A program made the translations under genes and the position numbers. Source: Atherix ibis (lineage: Eukaryota > Arthropoda > Insecta > Diptera > Athericidae). From it: 64,000 bases of DNA. This document shows positions 13,600 to 25,932 of the stretch, one piece after another. The notes beneath the pieces were generated by a model. The model saw only the letters and a list, made by a program, of their open reading frames with translations, ran no database searches and was not told where the DNA came from. The stretch lies in the NCBI GenBank assembly GCA_958298945.1, contig OY282608.1:20995933-21059932 (forward strand), written 5' to 3'. Numbering within the stretch: the first letter of the stretch is position 1; each line of letters opens with the position of its first letter.

Positions 13600-16500
13600 A
13601 ACAAGCCAACAAGCCAACAAACCAACAAACCAACAAGCCAACAAACCAACAAACAAATAAACGAACAAACCAACAAACCAACAAACCAAAAAACCAACAA
13701 ACCAACAAACCAACAAGCCAACAAGCCAACAAACCAACAAACCAACAAGCCAACAAGCCAACAAACCAACAAACCAACAAGTCAACAAACCAACAAACCA
13801 ACAAACCAACAAGCCAACAAACCAACAAACAAATAAACCAACAAAACAACAAACCAACAAACCAACAAGCCAACAAACCAACAAACCAACAAGCTAACAA
13901 ACCAACAAACCAACAAACCAACAAACCAACAAACCAAAAAAACCAACAAACCAACAAACCAACAAGCCAACAAGCCAACAAACCAACAAACCAACAAGCC
14001 AACAAACCAACAAACAAATAAACCAACAAACCAACAAACCAACAAACTAACAAACCAACAAGCCAACAAACCAACAAACCAACAAGCCAACAAACCAACA
14101 AACCAACAAACCAACAAGCCAACAAGCCAACAAGCCAACAAACCAACAAACCAACAAGCCAACAAACCAACAAACCAACAAACCAACAAACCAACAAGCC
14201 AACAAGCCAACAAGCCAACAAACCAACAAACCAACAAGCCAACAAACCAACAAACATACAAACCAACATGCCAACAAACCAACAAACTAAGTAACCAACA
14301 AGCCAACAAGCCAACAAACCAACAAGCCAACAAACCAACAAACCAACAAACCAACAAGCCAACAAGCCAACAAGCCAACAAACCAACAAACCAACAAGCC
14401 AACAAACCAACAAACCAACAAGCCAACAAGCCAACAAACCAACAAACCAATAAGCCAACAATCCAACAAACCAACAAACCAACAAGCCAACAAACCAACA
14501 AACCAACAAACCAACAAGCCAACAAACCAACAAACAAATAAACCAACAAACCAAAAAACCAACAAACCAACAAACCAACAAACCAACAAACCAACAAACC
14601 AACAAACCAACAAACCAACAAACAAACAACCCAACAAACCAACAAACAAATAAACCAACAAACCAAAAAACCAACAAGCCAACAAACCAACAAACCAACA
14701 AACAAACAAGCCAACAAACCAACAAACAAATAAACCAACAAACCAAAAAACCAACAAACCAACAAACCAACAAACCAACAAACCAACAAACCAACAAACC
14801 AACAAACCAACAAACCAACAAACCAAAAAACCAACAAACCAACAAACCAACAAGCCAACAAGCCAACAAACCAACAAACCAACAAGCCAACAAACCAACA
14901 AACAAATAAACCAACAAACCAACAAACCAACAAACCAAAAAACCAACAAACCAACAAACCAACAAGCCAACAAGCCAACAAACCAACAAACCAACAAGCC
15001 AACAAGCCAACAAACCAACAAACCAACAAGTCAACAAACCAACAAACCAACAAACCAACAAGCCAACAAACCAACAAACAAATAAACCAACAAAACAACA
15101 AACCAACAAACCACCAAGCCAACAAACCAACAAACCAACAAGCTAACAAACCAACAAACCAACAAACCAACAAACCAAAAAAACCAACAAACCAACAAGC
15201 CAACAAGCCAACAAACCAACAAACCAACAAGCCAACAAACCAACAAACAAATAAACCAACAAACCAACAAACCAACAAACCAAAAAACCAACAAACCAAC
15301 AAACCAACAAGCCAACAAGCCAACAAACCAACAAACCAACAAGCCAACAAGCCAACAAACCAACAAACCAACAAACCAACAAACCAACAAACCAACAAAC
15401 CAAAAAAACCAACAAACCAACAAACCAACAAGCCAACAAGCCAACAAACCAACAAACCAACAAGCCAACAAACCAACAAACAAATAAACCAACAAACTAA
15501 CAAACCAACAAGCCAACAAACCAACAAACCAATAAGCCAACAAACCAACAAACCAACAAACCAACAAGCCAACAAGCCAACAAGCCAACAAACCAACAAA
15601 CCAACAAACCAACAAACCAACAAACCAACAAGCCAACAAGCCAACAAGCCAACAAACCAACAAACCAACAAGCCAACAAACCAACAAACATACAAACCAA
15701 CATGCCAACAAACCAACAAACTAAGTAACCAACAAGCCAACAAGCCAACAAACCAACAAGCCAACAAGCCAACAAACCAACAAACCAACAAAACAACAAA
15801 CCAACAAACCAACAAACCAAAAAACCAACAAACCAACAAGCCAACAAGCCAACAAACCAACAAACTAACAAACCAACAAACGAACTAACCAACAAACCAA
15901 CAAACCAACAAGCCAACAAACCAACAAACCAACAAACCAACAAACCAACAAGCCAACAAACCACCAAGCCAACAAACCAACAAACTAACAAACCAACAAG
16001 CCAACAAACCAACAAACCAACAAGCCAACAAACCAACAAACAAATAAACCAACAAACGAACAAACCAACAAGCCAACAAACCAACAAGCCAACAAACTAA
16101 CAAACCAACAAACGAACTAACCAACAAACCAACAAGCCAACAAGCCAACAAACCAACAAACCAACAAACCAACAAACCGACAAACTAAGTTACCCACAAG
16201 CCAACAAACCAACAAACCAACAAGCCAACAAACCAACAAACCAACAAGTCAACAAACCAACAAACAAATAAACCAACAAACCAAAAAACCAACAAACCAA
16301 CAAACCAACAAACCAACAAACCAACAAACCAACAAACAAACAAGCCAACAAACCAACAAACAAATAAACCAACAAACCAAAAAACCAACAAGCCAACAAA
16401 CCAACAAAACAACAAACAAACAAGCCAACAAACCAACAAACAAATAAACCAACAAACCAAAAAACCAACAAACCAACAAACCAACAAACCAACAAACCAA

Positions 16501-19500
16501 CAAACCAACAAACCAACAAACCAACAAACCAAAAAACCAACAAACCAACAAACCAACAAGCCAACAAGCCAACAAACCAACAAACCAACAAGCCAACAAA
16601 CCAACAAACAAATAAACCAACAAACCAACAAACCAACAAACCAAAAAGCCAACAAACCAACAAACCAACAAACCAACAAGCCAACAAACCAACAAACCAA
16701 CAAGCCAACAAGCCAACAAACCAACAAACCAACAAGTCAACAAACCAACAAACCAACAAACCAACAAGCCAACAAACCAACAAGCAAATAAACCAACAAA
16801 ACAACAAACCAACAAACCAACAAGCCAACAAACCAACAAACCAACAAGCTAACAAACCAACAAAACAACAAACCAACAAACCAACAAACCAAAAAAACCA
16901 ACAAATAAACAAACCAACAAGCCAACAAGCCAACAAACCAACAAACCAACAAGCCAACAAACCAACAAACAAATAAACCAACAAACCAACAAACCAACAA
17001 ACTTACAAACCAACAAGCCAACAAACCAACAAACCAACAAGCCAACAAACCAACAAACCAACAAACCAACAAGCCAACAAGCCAACAAGCCAACAAACCA
17101 ACAAACCAACAAGCCAACAAACCAACAAACCAACAAACCAACAAGCCAACAAGCCAACAAGCCAACAAACCAACAAACCAACAAGCCAACAAACCAACAA
17201 ACATACAAACCAACATGCCAACAAACCAACAAACTAAGTAACCAACAAGCCAACAAGCCAACAAACCAACAAGCCAACAAACCAACAAACCAACAAGCCA
17301 ACAAGCCAACAAGCCAACAAACCAACAAACCAACAAACCAACAAGCCAGCAAACCAACAAACCAACAAGCCAACAAGCCAACAAACCAACAAACCAACAA
17401 TCCAACAATCCAACAAACCAACAAACCAACAAGCCAACAAACCAACAAACCAACAAACCAACAAGCCAACAAACCAACAAACAAATAAACCAACAAACCA
17501 AAAAACCAACAAACCAACAAACCAACAAACCAACAAACCAACAAACCAACAAACCAACAAACAAACAAGCCAACAAACCAACAAACAAATAAACCAACAA
17601 ACCAAAAAACCAACAAGCCAACAAACCAACAAACCAACAAACAAACAAGCCAACAAACCAACAAACAAATAAACCAACAAACCAAAAAACCAACAAACCA
17701 ACAAACCAACAAACCAACAAACCAACAAACCAACAAACCAACAAACCAACAAACCAAAAAACCAACAAACCAACAAACCAACAAGCCAACAAGCCAACAA
17801 ACCAACAAACCAACAAGCCAACAAACCAACAAACAAATAAACCAACAAACCAACAAACCAACAAACCAAAAAACCAACAAACCAACAAACCAACAAGCCA
17901 ACAAGCCAACAAACCAACAAACCAACAAGCCAACAAGCCAACAAACCAACAAACCAACAAGTCAACAAACCAACAAACCAACAAACCAACAAGCCAACAA
18001 ACCAACAAACAAATAAACCAACAAAACAACAAACCAACAAACCAACAAGCCAACAAACCAACAAACCAACAAGCTAACAAACCAACAAACCAACAAACCA
18101 ACAAACCAAAAAAACCAACAAGCCAACAAGCCAACAAACCAACAAACCAACAAGCCAACAAACCAACAAACAAATAAACCAACAAACCAACAAACCAACA
18201 AACCAAAAAACCAACAAACCAACAAACCAACAAGCCAACAAGCCAACAAACCAACAAACCAACAAGCCAACAAGCCAACAAACCAACAAACCAACAAACC
18301 AACAAACCAACAAACCAACAAACCAAAAAAACCAACAAACCAACAAACTAACAAGCCAACAAGCCAACAAACCAACAAGCCAACAAACCAACAAACCAAC
18401 AAGCCAACAAACCAACAAACCAACAAACCAACAAGCCAACAAGCCAACAAGCCAACAAACCAACAAACCAACAAGCCAACAAACCAACAAACATACAAAC
18501 TAACATGCCAACAAACCAACAAACTAAGTAACCGACAAGCCAACAAGCCAACAAACCAACAAGCCAACAAGCCAACAAACCAACAAACCAACAAAACAAC
18601 AAACCAACAAACCAACAAACCAAAAAACCAACAAACCAACAAGCCAACAAGCCAACAAACAAACAAACTAACAAACCAACAAACGAACTAACCAACAAAC
18701 CAACAAACCAACAAGCCAACAAACCAACAAACCAACAAACCAACAAGCCAACAAACCAACAAGCCAACAAACCAACAAACCAACAAACCAACAAGCCAAC
18801 AAACCAACAAACCAACAAGCCAACAAACCAACAAACAAATAAACCAACAAACGAACAAAACAACAAGCCAACAAACCAACAAGCCAACAAACTAACAAAC
18901 CAACAAACGAACTAACCAACAAACCAACAAGCCAACAAGCCAACAAACCAACAAACCAACAAACCAACAACCTAAGTAACCCACAAGCCAACAAACCAAC
19001 AAACCAACAAGCCAACAAACCAACAAACCAACAAACCAACAAACCAACAAACCAAGTAACCAAAAAGCCAACAAACCAACAAAACAACAAACCAACAAAC
19101 CAACAAACCAACAAACCAACAAACCAACCAAGCAACAAGCCAACAAGCCAACAAACCAACATGCCAACAAACCAACAAACCAACAAACCAACAAGCTAAC
19201 ACACCAACAAGCCAACAAACTAACAAACCAACAAACGAACTAACCAACAAACCAACAAGCCAACAAGCCAGCAAACCAACAAACCAACAAACTAAGTAAC
19301 CCACAAGCCAACAAACCAACAAACCAACAAGCAAACAAACCAACAAACCAACAAACCAACAAACTAAGTAGCCAAAAAGCCAACAAACCAACAAACCAAC
19401 AAACCAACAAACCAACAAACCAACAAAGCAACAAGCCAACAAGCCAACAAACCAACAAGCCAACAAACCAACAAACCAACAAGCTAACAAGCCAACAAAC

Positions 19501-20100
19501 CAACAAACAAATAAACCAACAAACCAAAAAACCAACAAGCCAACAAACCAACAAACCAACAAACAAACAAGCCAACAAACCAACAAACAAATAAACCAAC
19601 AAACCAAAAAACCAACAAACCAACAAACCAACAAACCAACAAACCAACAAACCAACAAACCAACAAACCAACAAACCAAAAAACCAACAAACCAACAAAC
19701 CAACAAGCCAACAAGCCAACAAACCAACAAACCAACAAGCCAACAAACCAACAAACAAATAAACCAACAAACCAACAAACCAACAAACCAAAAAACCAAC
19801 AAACCAACAAACCAACAAGCCAACAAGCCAACAAGCCAACAAACTAACAAACCAACAAGCCAACAAGCCAACAAACCAACAAACCAACAAGTCAACAAAC
19901 CAACAAACCAACAAACCAACAAGCCAACAAACCAACAAACAAATAAACCAACAAAACAACAAACCAACAAACCAACAAGCCAACAAACAAACAAACCAAC
20001 AAGCTAACAAACCAACAAACCAACAAACCAACAAACCAAAAAAACCAACAAGCCAACAAGCCAACAAACCAACAAACCAACAAGCCAACAAACCAACAAA
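13600..20100. repeat. Higher-order block with five copies of a ~200-bp marker module
   Basis: A unique-looking AAGTCAAC variant occurs with G at 13781, 15030, 16736, 17961 and 19891. Each is preceded over about 125 bases by CAAATAA(A), AAAAAACC (AAAAAGCC in the third copy) and paired AACAAGCC units. Each is followed within about 70 bases by CAAATAAACC (CAAGCAAATAAACC in the third copy) and CAAAACAAC. The spacings of 1249, 1706, 1225 and 1930 bases show that the modules are carried on longer units of unequal length. Confidence 0.8.
17578..19500. repeat. ~1.9-kb tandem duplication, copy 1
   Basis: This matches the following 1.9 kb in order. The offset is 1922-1930 bases near the left end, 1898 from about 18330 to 19218, and 1890 at the right (CTAAGTAGCC near 19364 and 21254). 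The steps correspond to a four-octamer difference near 18291, where copy 2 is shorter, and a net one-octamer difference near 19225. The offset 1898 is not a multiple of eight. It overlaps the five-copy marker block. Confidence 0.82.
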
Positions 20101-21397
20101 CAAATAAACCAACAAACCAACAAACCAACAAACCAAAAAACCAACAAACCAACAAACCAACAAGCCAACAAGCCAACAAACCAACAAACCAACAAGCCAA
20201 CAAGCCAACAAACCAACAAACCAAAAAAACCAACAAACCAACAAACTAACAAGCCAACAAGCCAACAAACCAACAAGCCAACAAACCAACAAACCAACAA
20301 GCCAACAAACCAACAAACCAACAAACCAACAAGCCAACAAGCCAACAAGCCAACAAACCAACAAACCAACAAGCCAACAAACCAACAAACATACAAACTA
20401 ACATGCCAACAAACCAACAAACTAAGTAACCGACAAGCCAACAAGCCAACAAACCAACAAGCCAACAAGCCAACAAACCAACAAACCAACAAAACAACAA
20501 ACCAACAAACCAACAAACCAAAAAACCAACAAACCAACAAGCCAACAAGCCAACAAACAAACAAACTAACAAACCAACAAACGAACTAACCAACAAACCA
20601 ACAAACCAACAAGCCAACAAACCAACAAACCAACAAACCAACAAGCCAACAAACCAACAAGCCAACAAACCAACAAACCAACAAACCAACAAGCCAACAA
20701 ACCAACAAACCAACAAGCCAACAAACCAACAAACAAATAAACCAACAAACGAACAAAACAACAAGCCAACAAACCAACAAGCCAACAAACTAACAAACCA
20801 ACAAACGAACTAACCAACAAACCAACAAGCCAACAAGCCAACAAACCAACAAACCAACAAACCAACAACCTAAGTAACCCACAAGCCAACAAACCAACAA
20901 ACCAACAAGCCAACAAACCAACAAACCAACAAACCAACAAACCAACAAACCAAGTAACCAAAAAGCCAACAAACCAACAAAACAACAAACCAACAAACCA
21001 ACAAACCAACAAACCAACAAACCAACCAAGCAACAAGCCAACAAGCCAACAAACCAACATGCCAACAAACCAACAAACCAACAAACCAACAAGCTAACAC
21101 ACCAACAAGCCAACAAACTAACAAACCAACAAACCAACAAGCCAACAAGCCAGCAAACCAACAAACCAACAAACCAACAAACTAAGTAACCCACAAGCCA
21201 ACAAACCAACAAACCAACAAGCAAACAAACCAACAAACCAACAAACCAACAAACTAAGTAGCCAAAAAGCCAACAAACCAACAAACCAACAAACCAACAA
21301 ACCAACAAACCAACAAAGCAACAAGCCAACAAGCCAACAAACCAACAAGCCAACAAACCAACAAACCAACAAGCTAACAAGCCAACAAACCAACAAA
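19501..21397. repeat. ~1.9-kb tandem duplication, copy 2
   Basis: This is the second, directly adjacent copy. Single-base differences from copy 1 are visible, for example an AACAAACAA unit near 19985 where copy 1 has AACAAACCA near 18056. The match ends near 21397, where copy 1 turns into the CAAATAAACC that begins this copy, as expected at a head-to-tail junction. Confidence 0.82.
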
Positions 21398-22632
21398 CCA
21401 ACAAACCAACAAGCCAACCAACCAACATACCAACAAGCAAACAAATCAACAAACTAACAAACCAACAAACCAACAAGCCAACAAGCCAAAAAACCAACAA
21501 ACCAACAAGCCAACAAGCCAACAAACCAACAAACCAACAAACCAACAAACCAACAAACCAACAACCCAACAAGCCAACAAGCCAACAAACCAACAAACCA
21601 ACAAACCAACAAGCCAACAAACCAACAAGCCAACAAACCAACAAATCAAGTAAAAAAAAAGGCAACAAACTAACAAACCAACAAGCCAACAAGCCAACAA
21701 ACCAACAAACGAACAAAGCAACAAGCCTACAAGCCAACAAACCAACAAACCAACAAGCCAACAAATCAACAAACCAACAAGCTAACAAGCCAACAAACCA
21801 ACAAACCAACAAACCAACAAGCCAACAAACCAACAAACCAACAAGCCAACAAACCAACAAACCAACAAACCAATAAACCAACAAGCCATCAAGCCAAAAA
21901 GCCAACAAACCCACAAGCCAACAAGCCAACAAACCAACAAACCAACAAACCAACAAGCCAACAAACCAACAAACCAACAAACCAACAAGCCAACAAACCA
22001 ACAAACAAATAAACCAACAAACCAACAAACCAACAAACCAACAAACCAACAAACTAACAAACCAAAAAGCCAACAAACCAACAAACCAACAAGCCAACAA
22101 ACCAACAAACCAACAAACCAACAAGCCAATAAGCCAACAAACCAATAAGCCAACAAACCAACAAACCAACAAACCAACATGCCAACAAACCAACAAACTA
22201 AGTAACCAACAAGCCAACAAACTAACAAACCAAAGAGCCAACAAGCCAACAAACCAACAAACCAACAAGCCAACAAGACAACAAACCAACAAACCAACAA
22301 GCCAACAAACCAACAAACAAACAAACCAACAAGCCAACAAGCCAACAAACCAACAAACTAACAAACCAACAAACGAAATAACCAACAAACCAACAAGCCA
22401 ACAAGCCAACAAACCAACAAACCAACAAACCAACAAACAAACAAACTAAGTAACCAACAAGCCAACAAACCAACAAACCAACAAACCAACAAACCAACAA
22501 GCCAACAAGCCAACAAGCCAACAAACCAACAAACCAACAAACCAACAAACCAACAAACCAACAAGCCAACAAGCCAACAAACCAACAAACCAACAAACCA
22601 ACAAGCCAACAAACCAACAAACCAACAAACCA
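21398..22632. repeat. Array between duplications
   Basis: This is ordinary array. Landmarks are a run of nine A ending in GGCAAC near 21652, AAGCCTAC near 21724, and ACATGCC followed by CTAAGTAACC near 22178. No gene is visible. Confidence 0.8.
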
Positions 22633-22935
22633 ACATGCCAACAAACCAACAAATCAACAAATCAACAAACCAACAAACCAAGAAACCAACAAACCAACAA
22701 ACCAACAAACCAAAAAACCAACAAACCAACAAACCATCAAACGAACAAACCAACAAACCAACAAACCAACAAACCAAAAAACCAACAAACCAACAAACCA
22801 ACAAGCCAACAAACCAACAAGCCAACAAACCAATTAACCAACAAACCAACAAACGAACAAACCAACAAACCAACAAACCAACAAACCAACAAACCAACAA
22901 ACAAATAAACCAACAAACCAACAAAGCAACAAACC
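22633..22935. repeat. Long-range repeat, copy 2 of the block at 11829
   Basis: Marker order is the same as at 11829-12180 (ACATGCC at 22634, CCATCAAACGAAC near 22735, AATTAACC near 22832, CAAATAAACC plus AAAGCAAC near 22902). It overlaps the left end of the 3.19-kb tandem duplication, so part of it appears a third time near 26014-26120. Confidence 0.78.
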
Positions 22936-25932
22936 AACATACCAACAAACAAATAAACCAAAAAACCAAAAAACCAAAAAACCAACAAACCAACAAACCA
23001 ACAAACCAACAAACCAACAAACCAATTAACCAACAAACCAACAAACAAACAAACCAACAAACCAACAAACCAACAAACCAACAAACCTTCAAACCAACAA
23101 ACCAACAAACAAATAAACCAACAAACCAACAAACCAACAAACCAACAAACAAATAAACCAAGAAACCAACAAACCAACAAACCAAAAAACCAACAAACCA
23201 ACAAACCAACAAACCAACAAACCAACAAACCAGCAAACCAAAAAACCAACAAAGAAACAAACCAACAAACCAACAAACCAACAAACCAACAAGCCAACAA
23301 ACCAACAAACTAACACACCAACAAGCCAACAAACCAACAAACCAACAAGCCGACAAGCCAACAAACCAACAAACCAACAAGCCAACAAACCAACAAACCA
23401 ACAAACCAACAAACCAACAAACCAACAAGCCAACAAACCAACAAACCAACAAGCCAACAAGCCAACAAACCAACAAACCAACAAACCAACAAGCCAACAA
23501 ACCAACAAGCCAACAAACCAACAAACCAACAAACCAAGTAACCAAAAAGCCAACAAACTAACAAACCAACAAACCAACAAGCCAAGAAGCCAACAAACCA
23601 AAAAACCAACAAAGCAACAAGCCAACAAGCCAACAAACCAACAAACCAACAAGCCAACAAACCAACAAACCAACAAACCAACAAGCCAACTAACCAACAA
23701 ACCAACAAGTCAACAAGCCAACAAACCAACAAACCAACAAACCAACAAACTAAGTAACCAACAAGCCAACAAACCAACAAACCAACAAGCAAACAAACCA
23801 ACAAACTAACACACCAACAAGCCAACAAACCAACAAACCAACAAGCCAACAAGCCAACAAACCAACAAACCAACAAGAAAACAAACCAACAAACCAACAA
23901 ACCAACAAGCCAACAAATCAATAAACAAATAAACCAACAAACCAACAAACCAACAAACCAACAAACCAACAAACCAACAAACCAACAAACCAACAAACCA
24001 ACAAACCAACAAACAAATAAACCAACAAACCAACAAACCAACAAACCAACAAACCAACAAACCAACAAACCAATTAACCAACAAACCAACAAACGAACAA
24101 ACCAACAATCCAAAAAACCAACAAACCAACAAACCAACAAACCTACAAACCAACAAACCAACAAACAAATAAACCAACAAACCAATAAACCAACAAACCA
24201 ACAAACCAACAAACCAACAAGCCAACAAGCCAACAAACCAACAAACCAACAAACCAACAAACCAACAAACCAACAAACCAAAAAGCCAACAAACCAACAA
24301 GCCAACAAACCAACAAACCAACAAACCAAGTAACCAACAAACCAACAAACCGACAAGCCAACAAGCCAACAAACCAACAAACCACCAAACTAACAAGCCA
24401 ACAAACAAACAAACCAACAAACCAACAAAAAACAAGCCAACAAACCAACAAACCAACAAACCAACAAACCAACAAACCAAAAAACCAACAAGCCAACAAA
24501 CCAACAAACAAATAAACCAACAAACCAAAAAACCAACAAACCAACAAACCAACAAACCAAAAAACCAACAAACCAACAAGCCAACAAGCCAACAAATCAA
24601 CAAACTAACAAACCAACAAACATACTAACCAACAAGCCAACAAGCTAACAAGCCAACAAACCAACAAACCAACAAGCCAACAAGCGAACAAACCAACAAA
24701 CCAACAAACTAACAAACCAACAAACCAACAAACCAACAAACCAACAAACCAACAAACCAACAAACCAACAAACCAACAAACCAACAAGCCAACAAGCCAA
24801 CAAACCAACAAACCAACAAGCCAACAAACCAACAAACAAATAAATTAACAAACCAACAAACCAACAAACCAACAAAATAACAAACTAACAAACCAACAAG
24901 CAAACAAACCAACAAACCAACAAGCCAACAAACCAACAAACCAACAAAAAAACAAGCCAACAAGCCAACGAACCAACAAACCAACAAGCCAACAAACCAA
25001 CAAACCAACAAACCAACATGCCAACAAACCAAAAAACTAAGTAACCAACAAGCCAACAAACCAACAAACGAACAAGCCAACAAGCCAACAAACCACCAAA
25101 CCAACAAGCCAACAAACCAACAAACCAACAAACCAACAAGCCAACAAACCAACAAACAAATAAACCAAAAAACCAACAAACCAACAAACCAACAAACCAA
25201 CAAACCAACAAACCAACAAACCAACAAGCCAACCAGCCAACAAACCAACAAACCAACAAACCAACAAGCAAACAAACCAACAAGCCAACAAACCAACAAA
25301 CCAAGTAACCAAAAAGCCAACAAACTAACAAACCAACAAGCCAACAAGCCAACAAACCAATAAACCAACAAAGCAACAAGCCAACAAGCCAACAAAACAA
25401 CAAAACAACAAGCCAACAAACCAACAAACCAACAAGCCAACAAACCAACAAACCAACAAGCCAACAAGCCAACAAACCAACAAGCCAACAAGCCAACAAA
25501 CCAACAAGCCAACAAGCCAACAAACCAACAAACCAACAAACCAACAAACCAACAAGCCAACAAACCAACAAACCAAAAAACCAACAAACCAACAAACCAA
25601 CAAGCCAACAAACCAACAAACCAACAAGCCAACAAGCCAACAAACCAACAAACCAACAAGCCAACAAGCCAAAACACCAACAAACCAACAAACCAACAAG
25701 CCAACAAACCAACAAGCCAACAAACCAACAAACCAAGTAACCAAAAAGCCAACAAACTAACAAAACAACAAGCCAACAAGCCAACAAACCAACAAACCAA
25801 CAAAGCAACAAGCCAAGAAGCCAACAAACCAACAAACCAACAAGCCAACAAACCAACAAACCAACAAGCCAACAAGCCAACAAACCAACAAAACAAAAAA
25901 CCAACAAGCCGACAAACCAACAAACCAACAAG
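22750..25932. repeat. ~3.19-kb tandem duplication, copy 1
   Basis: This nearly identical segment is followed directly by its duplicate. The offset is 3183 bases up to about 24014 (CAATTAACC at 22831 and 26014; CAAATAA at 23926 and 27109). It is 3191 from 24071 onward (CAATTAACC at 24071 and 27262; CATACTAAC at 24621 and 27812). The only differences I found by eye are one extra octamer in copy 2 between those points and one base (T at 23089, A at 26272). The left limit is where CGAACAAACC here faces CCAACAAGCC in copy 2. Confidence 0.88.
24071..24625. repeat. ~550-bp module from AATTAACC to CATACTAAC, first of five
   Basis: Between CAATTAACC and CATACTAAC lie, in order, AACGAAC, AAACCTAC, CAAATAAACC, CCGACAAGCC, CTAACAAGCC, an AAAAAACAAGCC, further AAAAAACC units and AATCAACAAACTAAC. 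The distance between the two end markers is 550 bases here. Other copies are at 27262-27816 (550), 31174-31729 (551), 32590-33121 (527) and 34246-34801 (551). The copy at 27262 belongs to the tandem duplicate. Confidence 0.8.

Noticed and set aside
12575..15133. An 852-codon open frame on the minus strand, rich in Leu, Val, Cys, Trp, Phe and Gly, resembling a multi-span membrane protein
   Set aside because: It is the octamer read in one of three equivalent frames. The same peptide cycle occurs in the other two minus frames and throughout the window; there is no ribosome-binding context, domain or unique sequence, and open frames end wherever a rare variant makes a stop.
22635..23156. Plus-strand open frames of Asn-Gln-Lys-Pro-Thr repeats beginning at ACATGCC (also near 2898, 5114, 11832, 36489, 38570, 45677, 55467 and 62014)
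   Set aside because: The ATG is simply the ACATGCC octamer variant. The reading is the same NKPTNQQT cycle in every frame, with no signal peptide, anchor or unique part to suggest a surface repeat protein.
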